Translations under genes and position numbers: made by a program
Shown here: in pieces, positions 52,501-62,819 of the stretch
Numbering within the stretch: the stretch's first letter is position 1
Layout of the letters: the number at the start of each line of letters is the position of its first letter
Notes under the pieces: model-generated
The model's database searches: none
Seen by the model: the letters and a program-made list of their open reading frames with translations, nothing else
Told to the model about the DNA's origin: nothing
From: Mycteria americana
Taxonomy: Eukaryota > Chordata > Aves > Ciconiiformes > Ciconiidae
DNA: 64,000 nt
Assembly (NCBI RefSeq): GCF_035582795.1
Contig: NC_134370.1
Span: 51,199,501 to 51,263,500, forward strand
Direction: 5' to 3'

Positions 52501-55500
52501 TTGCTTCACAGATCATTCCCCAGTGTGAATACTGCAATGAGAATACCGAACAGGTTTTGTGTTACGGGGAGGAGTAACAACACCTACTTAGGAGAGTCCT
52601 CAAAGTGTTTGCAAGATATAAGCTCAGAAGACAGATAGATATTAACAAGGTATCAACAGGGCAGTGGACTAGCAGACTAAGCATTTTAGGAGCACGTTCA
52701 CCAGCAGCCAAACGACCAGGATTTAAAGCAAACAGAATACGCATCATACAATAAAACATGGGCAGCTGTTAGCAGGTCTGTGTCTTATACGGGATTGTTC
52801 TCTGGGATAAGATGAATCCCAGTAGTGGAAAATGAAGGGGGTATGACAGGTGCAAAAATAGGAAGAGAAAACAAGGAAAAGAAGAATTAAAAAAATCCAT
52901 AAGTATCAAAAAAATTAAGATAGTGGAACAAATGAGAAAAAACCCTACCTTCAACTATTGATTTTTTTTCTTTAGAGGTAATAGACAAACTGTAACACAC
53001 AAAGATGAAAATTTCAAACCTAAATCAAATGACTCCCACTCCCTGCCCCAGTAACAGAAGCTTACCCAAAAATAGAGAATCAGCCACCAAGTAATAATGA
53101 TGAAGATGAGGTATTTCCTGCAGGCAGATTATTCTAAAATTACCAACTAAGGACTTCTCTGCAAGTTCACTTGATGATGATTACTGTTAACCAAAGCAGG
53201 ATATTGGTCTAGCTGTTCCATTGTAGAAATTAGCTATTATTCCTGCTTTTTGTAGGCTAAGCATAAGAAAAACCAATTGTATCACCCCCTTACCTACTCT
53301 AGGCATTCACACTACAACACTATGTATGTTGTCGAAGATGAGCATCAGAAAGACAGAGCCTGTTCAAAGCAGGAAATCCTACTCTGGGAGGATACAAGCT
53401 ACAAGTCTTCAGCAGAAAAAGTGGTATTTGAGCCACTCTGTGATCTTCCTAGTACCTGTGATGTGTATTACAATCCATGTTGTGGAAGGAATTAAACATC
53501 TAAAAAAGCATGTAAAGGCTGTTTAAATCCCAAATTAAATAAACAGTTGGATATGAATGTTAGTTTCAGAAAATGACAAATAAACAGACCAATAAATCAC
53601 AGGCAGACTGGTTACTCAAATTAACATGTTAAATGAGGAGCAGGTGTGGGATCTGTATTCACTAGGAAATTACAATGACCCTGGAGTGGCTTAGATGTTG
53701 GAAGGAAACTGCTCCATGGTTACTAGGCAACACACATATGCTATTGTGCAGTGATTGTATAGAAAAGGTGATGGAGGACTCTTCCTCTCCTCAGACTCAG
53801 CCTGTGTCCTCTGCTCTGTAGAATCTCATTATAAAGGACCATTTTTCTTTATAAACAAAATGGATGTACTCGTTAAAAAATGCAGGACAAAGAGCATTTC
53901 TTTTTCATGAGCTAATTTATTCCCATCACTAAGCAGAGGGGGTGGGAAGTCCTCAAAGAGTGAAGCTACCAAGAACTATTTCATCTGATGTTCCTGAATG
54001 ACAAAATACCACCCTGCACTGAAAACAATCATCCAACACTGAATGTTCTTGAGGCCCTGCTTTTTAGAAAGACTTCTCATTAGCTTTACTTAGAAAATAG
54101 TTTTGCACCTACAAAGCAGCATAAACTTACATAGTCCTTTCCTGAAGTCAATTATACAGCCAAAGCATGATTTTCATTTTAAAGACATGCAATTCTAGGC
54201 AACATGGTAATTTCTTCTAAAACCTGCCTGTTATTCCACACTAGGCAAAAGGTAGCAATCCTCTGTGATCCAGTCTTGTGAGGTGTGCATACAACCACAA
54301 GTAACAGCACTTCCATATATTCCCTCTGTACCATGCATGAAAATAGTTGGCTTAATTTTATATAATATATTCAGAGACATGTTTGAAATGACCTGGCAAC
54401 ATGCAACACTACTTGTTTTCATAATGAACTGTAATTTATTTTCCTTCAGGAAAATTAAATAGAAATGGTCATACCGCATATCTGATTTGATACTGAAGCA
54501 GCTAGTCTTTTAGCATGGCATAAAATGCTATGGTTTTAATCTCAGAAAATCCTGAAGGTCTTTTGCATTCTGCTGAATCCCTTCTGTGTTGCTGCTGCTT
54601 TCTCCTGCTATACTACACACATTCAGATAAGAACAAAGGGTCTTCAAAGGAAAGCAAGTGAGAATGACTTTTCACATCAGTAAAATGTGTTTGGAAACAG
54701 AAAAGTAAATAATCAACAGTAATGATACTGTAACTCTTAAAAGCATTTCCAACATTTGGCTTTTATTCCTTTGCTTGCTCATGGCTGGTGCTTGACTCAC
54801 TCCCTGAAAAGCATCTTTTTACCCTCTTCCTTCAGGGGTAAGTCCCATCCAGTGCAGTGTCTAGTAGCACTGAGACTGATGCAAGGTTTGATTGTTTATA
54901 CCATTATGGTGGACAGTAATAAAGCATACACCAATATATGGGCTATATGCATCTTCTGCTTTATTAACTTCAAAGAAACAATGGGGATGGACACTCACCT
55001 TTGGCTTGGCTCTTGGTTTCAGCTGCTCTAACTTCTTTGCTGCAGCCTCAATTGATGCTGCAGCCCCTAGTAGCTCTGTCTCCGCAATGACTGTTGGGTC
55101 TTCTGGATCCACCCACTCTGTCCCTGAAATTAATGGAGACGAAGACAATAACTTCAGTGCCACTGTGAACTGCCATTCAAACAGGGTGATTTACAATCAC
55201 ACTTCAAGTGTCAAATACGGAATGCACATTGTGGAAAGCTGATTTTAGTACCATAATGGCATAAAAACACTGTGGTTTATGCCACTGAGAGCAAAATGTA
55301 AGCCAGAGTGAAAAGAAGTATTTAGCAGGATTACTCTGTTATGAAAGGTACATAATTAAGAACTGTGTAAGCAAAGCAGCTTCAAAAAGGGATACTGTCC
55401 ATACTGGGAACAAAACTAAATGTCACTCAACTTTCGTGTATCAGAGCTCTTACTAAGATGGTTTCTAACCTGACCAAGTTGCAAGGTACATTGAGAAGTC

Positions 55501-58500
55501 TGACAGAATGGTAAAGAGGACATGCTATAGACAACAGATAATCATCCACAGCACACTTTTCAGAGTTTCTTTTTTGGCAGTGGTTAGAGATGAAGTAACT
55601 TTCTTCAGTTATTGACTGAAGAAAGCATGCTTTTGGCAATGTGTTTCTAACAGCAATATAGAGAAGGCCAAAGCAGTTTCTGTAACATATCCAAAGGTCA
55701 ACTTGTTTTTTGTTGTTGAGTTTTTAGCATTTCTCTTGGCTCAAAGAAATTTTGTAGGTCCACATTGCATTATTATTTTCAATTTCATAACATTATTCTC
55801 TGGATGACAAGATTCAGAAAGCATTCATGTTCTGGATTGAGGGAAGCAATGAAACACCCAAAAGGAAAATCAGATGGAGAGAGAAAAGGAAACCAGAAAG
55901 AAAACTTCTAATTTCATAACTACTAAGGGCAAGGGCAGGAAGTGGCGTCACAGATGGAAACAGAAAAGGATGGGAAAAGTTTATACCAGGTGAAGGAAGA
56001 CTAAGCTAGAATGAAAAAAAAAAAAAAACAAAGAAAAAAATCTCTTAAGGCCTTGTTAAACTTATTGAAACTGGATCAGAAAGTTTGGGTGAACCTAGTA
56101 TTAAAATATCAACTGAAATGTTAATCATTATTAAGGAAGAGTGATTGGGGAGAAGGACACTGGCACTTTGCATCAGGAATAGCATAACCCATGTCTGATT
56201 CAAAGGAAATAACCTTGAATACTTATGGATCAACATTGCACCAGCTAAAGAATAAGGCAGTTTCTGCTATGGATGACCAAATCACAGGAGAATACAAAAT
56301 GACTCGCTCCTATTTATCATCATAGAATCATAGAATCATTTAGGTTGGAAAAGACCTTTAAGATCATTGAGTCCAACCCATAAACCTAACACTACCAAGT
56401 CCACCACTAAACCATGTCCCTAAGCACCACATCTACACATCTTTTAAATACCTCTAGGGATGGTGACTCAACCACTTCCCTGGGCAGCCTGTTCCAAAGC
56501 TTGACAACCCTTTTGGCCAAGAAGCGTTTCCTAATATCCAGTCTAAACCTCCCCTGGCACAACTTGAGGCCATTTCCTCTCATCCTATCACTTGTTACCT
56601 GGGAGAAGACACTGATCCCCACCTCACTACAACCTCCTTTCAGGTAGTTGTAGAGTGCGATAAGGTCTCCCCCTCAGCCTCCTTTTCTCCAGGCTAAACA
56701 ACCCCAGTTCCCTCAGTTGCTCCTCGAAAGACTTCTGCTCTAGACCCTTCACCAGCTTCGTTGCCCTTCTTTGGACACGCTCCAGCACCTCAATGTCTTT
56801 CTTGTAGTAAGGGGCCCAAAACTGAACGTAGTAACTGAGGTGCGGCCTCACCAGTGCCGAGTAGAGGGGGACAATCACTTCCCTAGTCCTGCTGGCCACA
56901 CTATTTCTGATACAAATGATGTGCTGGGAGAAAACTGAAGTACATGGTACTGTAATCCTAGTGAGCTATGGTTCATACTGCTAATCCCTATATAGTATGT
57001 ATACATGTATTTTATATCAAATATCAAAACGTTACCAAAGACAATTTCTCAGCTCAAATGGTGTACAAGATGAAGGAATTCTATATTAAACCCTAATATT
57101 GGCAGATAAGCAGGGAATAAAATATTTTTGATACAGTCAGCATGTTTAGACACAGTGAAAACCAAACTTGTAAAATGTAGCAGTTCCTCTTCAAAAAAAG
57201 GCATTTCACAAAGGTGAAAACATTTACATGCTAAATCAGTTACAAGACAGAATTTTATCACGTATCTATAGATGAAAATTAGGAATGAAAATTGGGAATG
57301 GTGAAAAAACATTTTACTTTCCACAAAAAAGCTTCTAAAGTGAATTAAAAAAAATCCCCTACAGGCAGTAAGTGAAAAAATAAAAAGTGAATTTTTATTT
57401 TAATGAATATGAGTTAAAATGCAAAAACTATTGGAAATGAATAAATGTCTCCAAAGATGAGGACAATAAAAAGATTTTTAAAAAGCATTTAGGGAATAGA
57501 AAAATTCTGATATTGGCTTGGCTTGTTAGCAAATGAAAACGGAAATTTCGAAACATAACAAAGAGTGCAGAAAAGGCTCAAGAATTCACTAAATTTACCT
57601 GAACAGGGAAAAAGCATAATGTAGATCACTGTTATATGAAACAGAGTAACTATGTTAAGACATAGAGGAAAAAAAACCCATAAGAAAATAATGAGGGATT
57701 CCCATATATGAAAAGTGTTTAGTCAGGATTCTTTTCCAAGGAATGTATACTGATAAAAGTAGGAAATAACTGAGGAAAACCTGCAGTGTATATTACACAG
57801 AATATCAGAAAAATGAGTGTAGTGTTCTCTGGCCTAGGTTAGGAAAGAATGATTGAACAAATATGAATTTACTAGAAGCCTTTGTTGGGGTGGTGCAGAA
57901 TTAAAAAAAGAAGTGATTGCAATGCTTTATCAAATATTTTACAGTAGCATTCTATTACCTATGAGATTAGAATGCTCATATGCCTTTCTGATGGCTGTGA
58001 AGGTTTCTTTAGAGTAAAGTTCCCAGTAATCTGCTAGTAGATGTGCTTCAGCAGTAGTGGCCTAATATTTAATAACACTACCCTTAATATATATTAATCT
58101 CATTTAAAATGTAGAATGTTACAACTGTTGTCCTAAGAGTTTGTATGCATCGCTGCATAAAAATTTTACTAAGGAAGTCAGCATCCGAGAAAAATATCAC
58201 TCGTGTTATAAGAACAGTGAACTTCTGCTAAGTGATGGAATTCATTGCTTATTTGAGTGCTGAATTTATATTTGTCCACAAGTTGTTCAATTCTAAGAGT
58301 TCAGGAAATCATCCAGACCACAATTTTCTGAAGTCTCATTGTTTCATTAACATACTTTGTCAGGGCAGGACCCAGACAGAGGACTGTAAGCACTATATAC
58401 CTAAAATTGCCGTCGTTGCTAGAGGCTGAGTATTAATTCAGTAAGATGATGGTATCCCCTTTTATCTGAAGTTGGAAAGCAACTATCACTGCAAAGCAAA

Positions 58501-61500
58501 GGACTTATTTTGACTGAACAAACGTGAGTGTAAGGAAAGGAACCAGCCATCCAATTACAATTCAGCCACCAGTTCAAGAGGCGTGATACTGTATTTTGTT
58601 TTCTGCTACTGTGGCTCTTGAGTGCTCTGCTTGATGGTTCCATCTTCAAAGGCCACAAGATTTACAGATGAATTATGACCGATCACATGAAGTGGGAGAG
58701 GGTCAAATAGACATGTTTACCAACACTGTGAACAGGTGAATACCAGCAGAGAAATTAAAAGAATGGAAGTAGCTGGTACCAAGACACCTAGAACACACTA
58801 AAAGGGTTTTTGTTAGTTTTTGGTTTTGTTTTAAACTACAAAAATGACAGATCGTCATCTCTGGAGTAAAAAGCACACTGTACTGGTAGCCAGGCTGCCC
58901 AACTCACCTTTCATTGCTTCTGCTGATTGGATGAGCTCTGTAACAGCACCAGCAACCCGCTTGGAGAAAGAAGCCAACTGATGCTTTAGTTCTGGAGTTG
59001 TTTTTTGAAGGATCTAGAGAAAAAGATAAAATGTAATAATGCATATTAGTAAGGATTCCAGAGAACTCTGGAAAATTCTAGGCACACTAGTGAAAGATTT
59101 ATTTTACACAGCAACTGGCTGAGAGAAAACACGAATCCAGTGAGAGAAATACAATTGTCAATGAATCACCAGGAGCAAAGGCTTACACTGCAACGTCTGA
59201 TGCATACTAGGAAAGTGGCACTGCCTTGCATTTCTACAGGAACTGACAATATTGTCTGGAAGTTCTCAGTACTAAAACTAGGACAGAATTCTCCAAAACA
59301 GAGGTGCATGTGTGAGTATGTGGGAGGAATATGCAGCTTTAGCACTCCATTCTCAGATATTGTAGTCATTATACTTATGCATCAGGCTTAGTCTTTCTAA
59401 ACTGCTGGAGAGGACCTGATTTTCTAGTATTAACAAACTGGTTGGTCACTATTTCTAAGAAACAGAATTATAGAGTTCTGCAAGCTAGCGCTAGCTGCCT
59501 GTTGTGGAAAAAAATCAGCAATGGTGAACACAATGGAAATGCCAACCCTAGGAAAGACCCTTAAATAGAAGGGAAAGAAAGACATCTCTGAACTGAATTT
59601 GCATCAAGTATTAAACTGTGCTTCTTCAAATGGAAAACAGCCAGATTCACACAGTGAAGTTGAATTCTTCCCCTGAACAGGAACAACATTTGCAGTTTTA
59701 ATTACCATATTGTAAGGAAAAAAAAAGATTAAGTTCTGGAAATTCATGTATACTCAACAACTACTTCTGAGAGGAGAGTGACAGATATATAGAGAGATTT
59801 AAGAGCAAAACAAGAGGTTGAGCCTTGAAAGTCACATTCAGGTGTGCATTTTCTTAATGTTTTCAAAAACTCCCCTGCAAAGCAGCTCTGAAAACTAGGT
59901 GCGCATTGAAAATACATTTTATCTTTTTGTAAGCGTGTTTCCCATTTTGCAGTCAAATGCCTAACCCCTTACTTTGACAGAATAAACTAAACTGAATTGT
60001 TTTCTTAACTTTGCCTGGTGAGAACTCTGCCACACGAGGAATTCTGTCTCTCTGGAACTGCCATGGCAATGTATGGGTGGGCTGGTCTCCTGCTTCCTAA
60101 GGATGATCTTTAATCTACTAGTTTCCATATTAAACAGAAGTAAATGAATCCTCAATAGCTAAATAACCTGCAATGCTAACAAAATGTAACAACACAGTTA
60201 TAACCAAGGTTTACACACTGCATAATCCCTTAGTATGGCAGAAATTGAGCATTGAGCATCTCAAGGGTTATCTTCCCACACAAGCAAAAAACGTCCAAAA
60301 ATACACGAATGTGGTCAGGACTATAGCGAAGAATGACATTTTCTGCTCCAGCAACAGTGACACCATGTATGATAGTGGTGACAGTGTTGGAATTGAACAA
60401 ATGGATGCAAATTTTAAAATTAGGCAGTTTACAAACTGCATTGTTTTAAAGCCAATTTGGAAGTCACAGCAGATTGTCATCCCCTGCAGAGTCATGTACA
60501 GGCATGGCATGAGAACAACAAAAGCTTCAGACTTCCCCTCAACTCAGCATGCATCAATACTGACAGAGATGGAGCATATGAATATGTAGGAGGGCAGGTC
60601 AGTCTTTAACCTTGCTAAGAATACAATTTACAAGCTGTTTTATACAAATTTGTGCATGCCCAACAGCTTCAATTAGTGTGTTCCCGCACCCTACCCCTAG
60701 TTAGGTGATTAGAGGAATATTCTTTTGAGCAATCAAGTCAGTTTTGTGCCACTTGCCCAATGCAACTGCTGCACAAATCAAAACACTGGCTTAAGAAATC
60801 TTAGATATTGCATCTGACAACTCTTGCACCTAAAAACTATCATCTTCAAAGAAATATGGCTGCTGAATAGTACTCCTTGGCATCCCTGTGTTGAGACACC
60901 CATGCAATCATCCCCTGGCCTGACTACCGAGGGCATGGACTGAACAATCATATCACAAGGTGCCACGTGGACTAATTAAAGATTTCTAGTCTGAGATGAC
61001 CTGCATTTCTGGAGGTTATAAATTAAATGAGATTGTAGACCTAACGGTTCTAAACTACCAGAGTAACAGGGATCAGGATGCAACAGGATTGTGTGATGCT
61101 GAAACCACCTTGCTACCGTTTTCTTTTCTCTGAGTAAAACAAATCTGAGCTAGCATGTTAAGTTAGCAAGATTGCGTACGGCAGGAGAACAGCTCAGGTA
61201 ACCACAGAACAAGCAAACGAATCACTTGGATTATATCTAGACTGTGTCTCTGCCACAACTCCCAAGAGTTAGAACTCAGGGGAAAGAGGGCAAAAGTCCC
61301 TGGAGCAAAAAGTCTGTCATTTACTTGGGCCAATGCTCCTCCAAAAGTGATCTTTTTTTCATCTACTTTCCAGATCCTGTTTACATTTATAGGGCACAGC
61401 ATGGAGGTATTATGTGTGTACATGACTAGTTCTAGACAGACTTCAGCAGAGTCAAGATGAAGTTACCATTCCATACATCTTTTTTTCCATGCAAGCATTA

Positions 61501-62819
61501 TGCTCCTCAATTGTGGTTGTAATCTGGGTCAGAGTCAGTTTTCTAACGCAGCAAACATTGAGTGTGTGTGGGGTAATTTTCTCATGGCTTTCAGGCCCTG
61601 AAAGTAAAGCAGCTTAAGATAAGAAAGGCCTGTTCTGCTTTATTTACGCAGAGAGAGAAAAATAAAATGAGCAAAAATTGACTCAAGTCTTTGGCCTGTT
61701 CTGGCATATAGTTTGAAACAAAGTACTATGACTGAGTTCAGGAGACCAAATCTGAAAAATTCCCCAGAATACTTCTAAACTAAAAATGCATCACACCTCT
61801 AATGCTAAATTACTTACTGCTATGCAGTTCTAGGAATTACATTAACCAGTTCAATCTTTCTTGAACCATTTTCCCTGCTAGTGGCAAGCATAACTGTGAC
61901 TTTACTTCTATGTTATGTATATTTCAATGAGTTGATGTAAATGATTAGACATGCTGTATTCTCAGCAGTAAAGCTGACTTGGATTTGCTAATCTGCAGTT
62001 AGTGGCTGCAAATTTCACCTTCAGAGACTTTAATACGTCAGCTTAAAGCCACTTAAAACAAATCTCTGGGCGTCCATGAAGCTGACTGCTGATTTAAGTC
62101 ACCTCCAGAAACTTCAATATCTCACAAATGTTAGTTCAAACACACGTTATTGCTTCCTACACATGTAATAGCAACAGAAGAACAATATATTATGTGATAA
62201 TTATGTATGGTCAAGAAAAGCCAACTGACAGCAGAATTCATGAGTTTGGATTTGAGTGGAGAAGTTCTATGCAGAGCTTTGGGGGTGTCATGGCTGGCAT
62301 GAGTTGGAGAGCTCTTTGTGAGGCAGTGCTGGCATAAAGATTACATAACCTCTTTGATCTGGGGGACAGGAGTGTGCCTAATATGTCTAATGCTTATAGT
62401 GGGCTTAAAAGAATCCTGAAGTGTCTTATTTTAACTTCTTTGTCGAGGACCATTTTTAGGTCAGGACCCATACTGCCTCCAGATCTGATCCAGAATTCAG
62501 TCCCATTTAAGTATTTCCAGTCTTCCTTCTGTTTCGCAGTTTGAGCTGAAGTACTGAGTTTACTTTAGCTTGATTTTGCTGAATAACTAAACTGTTCATA
62601 ATCTTGTGACAAACTGATAAAAACGTGTCACTAGTAGCCACTATAGGAATAGGTCAGAGCGATTATTCTCCTTGGAAGGGATCCAGTATGTCCATGCAGA
62701 CGACTCCTTACCAGGAGAACGTGTTCCAGGAGTTCCAAGTATCCCAGGGTACATTCTGTTCCAAAGTGCAGGGCTCTCTCTCGAACTTCTTCGCTCACAT
62801 CTGGATGATATGACGCTTG
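37451..62819 (-). CDS. TLN2: Talin-2, C-terminal part (eight exons, 5' end outside window)
   Basis: Talin is a large cytoskeletal adaptor that links integrin tails to F-actin at adhesions. Eight minus-strand exons (62712-62819, 58908-59013, 54999-55123, 48034-48159, 44629-44691, 44352-44534, 38573-38698, 37451-37579) total 966 nt. Joined, they give 321 residues and a stop with all phases matching and GT-AG at every junction. Counting back from a family length of about 2542, this is roughly residues 2222-2542: end of R12, R13/THATCH actin-binding domain, and dimerisation helix. I call talin-2 rather than talin-1 because the linker reads [14 protein letters not shown] and the end reads [11 protein letters not shown], where talin-1 has a different acidic linker and ends in SELRDEH. 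No frameshift or internal stop is seen. The paralogue call rests on remembered family sequences. Confidence 0.95.
37580..38572 (-). other. TLN2: TLN2 last intron
   Basis: 993-nt intron with GT (plus-strand AC at 38571-38572) and AG (plus-strand CT at 37580-37581). No repeat or RNA gene recognised. Confidence 0.85.
38573..38698 (-). CDS. TLN2: TLN2 exon: end of R13 and linker to dimerisation helix
   Basis: 126 nt, 42 codons, phase 0 at both ends. It begins [20 protein letters not shown], followed by an acidic linker (FGKAEDDD) and ending FVGGIAQ. The linker is where talin-1 and talin-2 differ most in this region, and this one matches talin-2. The acceptor is cttttcaaag and the donor is GCTCAG/gttggt. 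Upstream lies the intron carrying the 3.8-kb antisense CR1. Confidence 0.95.
38802..38849. repeat. Tandem 22-mer duplication beside the CR1 5' end
   Basis: taacctattgattaaagttatg occurs at 38802-38823 and again at 38828-38849, next to cctaacctaacct (38794-38806). It lies about 70 bp outside the estimated CR1 start and may have arisen at insertion or by replication slippage. Confidence 0.85.
39000..39609 (+). pseudogene. CR1 ORF1 remnant, SGNH/GDSL esterase-like
   Basis: The stretch reads with family resemblance to avian CR1 ORF1 proteins, which carry an SGNH-hydrolase (esterase-like) domain of uncertain role in retrotransposition. A basic run followed by VIVIGDSL places the nucleophile motif at 39146-39157. 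After it comes the hallmark [10 protein letters not shown] and REVCC. The C-terminal catalytic pair appears as DGVHLS, with Asp and His codons at 39544-39555. The frame breaks: the first part ends at a stop at 39311-39313, and the rest continues in another frame from about 39340 to 39609. The N-terminal part of ORF1 is absent. Confidence 0.8.
39628..42628 (+). pseudogene. CR1 ORF2 (endonuclease-reverse transcriptase), degraded
   Basis: ORF2 nicks target DNA and copies the CR1 RNA. The endonuclease part shows [30 protein letters not shown] and the catalytic GQSDHE (Ser-Asp-His codons at 40485-40493). The RT part shows [28 protein letters not shown] and KFADDTKL (FADD at 41839-41850). The C-terminal region has LVRPHLE and the usual ending [14 protein letters not shown]. 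Lesions seen: a one-base loss near 40284 inside the GDFNLPD motif, a frame change near 40915, a TAG at 41122-41124, a TAG at 42025-42027 where family members carry Trp, and a small deletion just after it. The start is not defined by sequence. Confidence 0.85.
42721..44351 (-). other. TLN2: TLN2 intron, part on the exon 44352-44534 side of the CR1
   Basis: The piece of the 38699-44351 intron beyond the CR1 3' end. AT-rich, with no further feature recognised. Confidence 0.7.
44352..44534 (-). CDS. TLN2: TLN2 exon: R13/THATCH actin-contact helix
   Basis: 183 nt, 61 codons, phase 0 at both ends, beginning [19 protein letters not shown] and ending [11 protein letters not shown]. It contains the [10 protein letters not shown] motif. 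The Lys-Val-Lys codons lie at 44388-44396, and by back-counting they fall at about residues 2444-2446, equivalent to the talin-1 2443-2445 triplet whose mutation is known to weaken F-actin binding. The acceptor is gtctgctag and the donor is CTACAG/gtactt. Confidence 0.95.
44629..44691 (-). CDS. TLN2: TLN2 micro-exon in R13/THATCH
   Basis: 63 nt, 21 codons, phase 0 at both ends, reading [20 protein letters not shown] plus Ala. The Gly-Gln-Trp-Ser stretch belongs to the I/LWEQ signature region that gives the domain its name. The acceptor is ttttttcag and the donor is GCT/gtgagt. The intron to the next exon is only 94 nt, so the two are probably co-spliced. A length divisible by three means skipping would keep the reading frame. 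Confidence 0.95.
45516..45545. repeat. Perfect 13-bp hairpin with GAAA loop
   Basis: TTTGTATAACTGA (45516-45528) and TCAGTTATACAAA (45533-45545) are exact complements around GAAA. In plus-strand RNA this is a GNRA-type tetraloop; in the TLN2 pre-mRNA strand the loop is TTTC. It sits in the TLN2 intron 44692-48033. Confidence 0.8.
46912..46932. repeat. (GTG)n microsatellite
   Basis: Seven uninterrupted gtg units in the TLN2 intron 44692-48033. Confidence 0.9.
48034..48159 (-). CDS. TLN2: TLN2 exon: R13/THATCH core helix
   Basis: 126 nt, 42 codons, phase 0 at both ends. It begins [18 protein letters not shown] and ends [11 protein letters not shown]. This is the first helix region of the I/LWEQ (THATCH) actin-binding core shared by talins and HIP1/Sla2 proteins (about residues 2335-2376). 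The acceptor is ttggttgtag and the donor is GGAAAG/gtgggt. Confidence 0.95.
49999..50054. repeat. Tandem 28-bp duplication
   Basis: taacagactgttactgcac followed by ttttacttt is repeated immediately with one base change (ttactg to ttattg). It lies in the TLN2 intron 48160-54998. Confidence 0.85.
51958..52009. repeat. Inverted repeat, 14-bp perfect arms
   Basis: ATATGTTTGATATA (51958-51971) pairs exactly with TATATCAAACATAT (51996-52009). The 24-nt loop itself contains a gttggatt/aacc partial pairing that extends the stem. It lies in the TLN2 intron 48160-54998. Confidence 0.8.
54999..55123 (-). CDS. TLN2: TLN2 exon: R12-R13 junction and R13 upstream helix
   Basis: 125 nt: two bases completing the split Gly codon, then 41 codons; leaves in phase 0. 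It begins [19 protein letters not shown] and ends [11 protein letters not shown], a near-invariant talin segment. It covers the upstream helix that precedes the five-helix THATCH core and, from studies of the talin-1 domain, restrains actin binding. The acceptor is attaatttcag and the donor is CAAAG/gtgagt. Back-counted residues are about 2293-2334. Confidence 0.95.
56320..56912 (-). mobile_element. CR1 LINE fragment, 5'-truncated
   Basis: The plus strand begins with the reverse complement of the CR1 tail (a CATAGAATCATAGAATCATT repeat, then aggttggaaaagacc). On the minus strand the fragment translates to the same ORF2 C-terminus as the copy at 38920-42720, from [20 protein letters not shown] to VDVVLRDMV, with a frame break near 56640. 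It is in sense orientation relative to TLN2. It differs from the longer copy at many positions, so the two are separate insertions. Only the last roughly 0.6 kb of the element is present. Confidence 0.9.
57959..58061 (-). other. Candidate alternative TLN2 exon (unproven)
   Basis: A 103-nt minus-strand segment lies between an AG (plus-strand CT at 58062-58063) and a GT (plus-strand AC at 57957-57958, donor ATAG/gtaata). Entered in phase 0 it is open for 34 codons plus one base. It includes [20 protein letters not shown] and ends in a split Gly codon. Entry phase, exit phase and length (103 against 106 nt) match the exon at 58908-59013, so it could replace that exon. Both peptides contain an aromatic-Ser-Lys followed by a hydrophobic pattern suited to a helix. 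Against it: the acceptor has a poor pyrimidine tract, a 34-codon open frame is common by chance, and the peptide is not a recognised talin sequence. Confidence 0.25.
58908..59013 (-). CDS. TLN2: TLN2 exon: last R12 helix
   Basis: 106 nt, 35 codons plus one base; enters in phase 0 and leaves in phase 1. It begins [19 protein letters not shown] and ends AEAMK plus the first base of a Gly codon completed by the next exon. The acceptor is tttctctag and the donor is AAAG/gtgagt. The product is the last amphipathic helix of the R12 bundle, just before the R13 upstream helix (about residues 2258-2292). It is flanked by introns of 3.7 and 3.8 kb, each of which contains an unexplained exon-like segment. 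Confidence 0.95.
59014..62711 (-). other. TLN2: TLN2 intron
   Basis: 3698-nt intron that contains the exon-like segment at 61467-61597. A 138-codon plus-strand open frame at 60173-60589 has no recognisable domain. Confidence 0.8.
61467..61597 (-). other. Candidate cryptic or poison exon in TLN2 intron (unproven)
   Basis: A 131-nt minus-strand segment follows a good acceptor (gctgctttactttcag) and precedes a GT donor (GGAATG/gtaact). Entered in phase 1 it is open for 43 codons and contains [20 protein letters not shown]. The neighbouring TLN2 exon leaves in phase 0, and in that frame a TGA appears at 61535-61537 after 20 codons. Inclusion in TLN2 mRNA would therefore end talin before R13 and the dimerisation helix. 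I do not recognise the encoded peptide. It may be a chance combination of splice-like sites. Confidence 0.2.
62712..62819 (-). CDS. TLN2: TLN2 exon: end of rod bundle R12, first exon in window
   Basis: 108 nt, 36 codons, starting [12 protein letters not shown] and ending in LLEHVLL; enters and leaves in phase 0. The acceptor is cctcctcag and the donor is CTG/gtaagg. It encodes a helix pair of the R12 bundle (about residues 2222-2257 by back-counting), including the conserved [16 protein letters not shown] segment. The preceding exon is not in the window, so the intron runs off the right edge. Because both ends are phase 0, it could in principle splice to any phase-0-entry exon, which matters for the alternative exon proposed at 57959-58061. 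Confidence 0.95.

Larger units (their letters stand above)
48160..54998 (-). other. TLN2: TLN2 intron
   Basis: 6839-nt intron, the largest in the window. It holds the 28-bp tandem duplication at 49999 and the inverted repeat at 51958. The phrase aacagaaccaggcctggg near 49013 also occurs near 47863 in the neighbouring intron. Confidence 0.8.
55124..58907 (-). other. TLN2: TLN2 intron
   Basis: 3784-nt intron holding the sense-orientation CR1 fragment (56320-56912), a poly(A) run near 56015, and the exon-like segment at 57959-58061. Confidence 0.8.

Noticed and set aside
60173..60589. 138-codon plus-strand open frame inside a TLN2 intron
   Set aside because: No known motif, and antisense to the host gene with no splice or start evidence.
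37451..62819. Talin-1 instead of talin-2
   Set aside because: The linker before the dimerisation helix and the last ten residues fit talin-2 and differ from the remembered talin-1 sequence.
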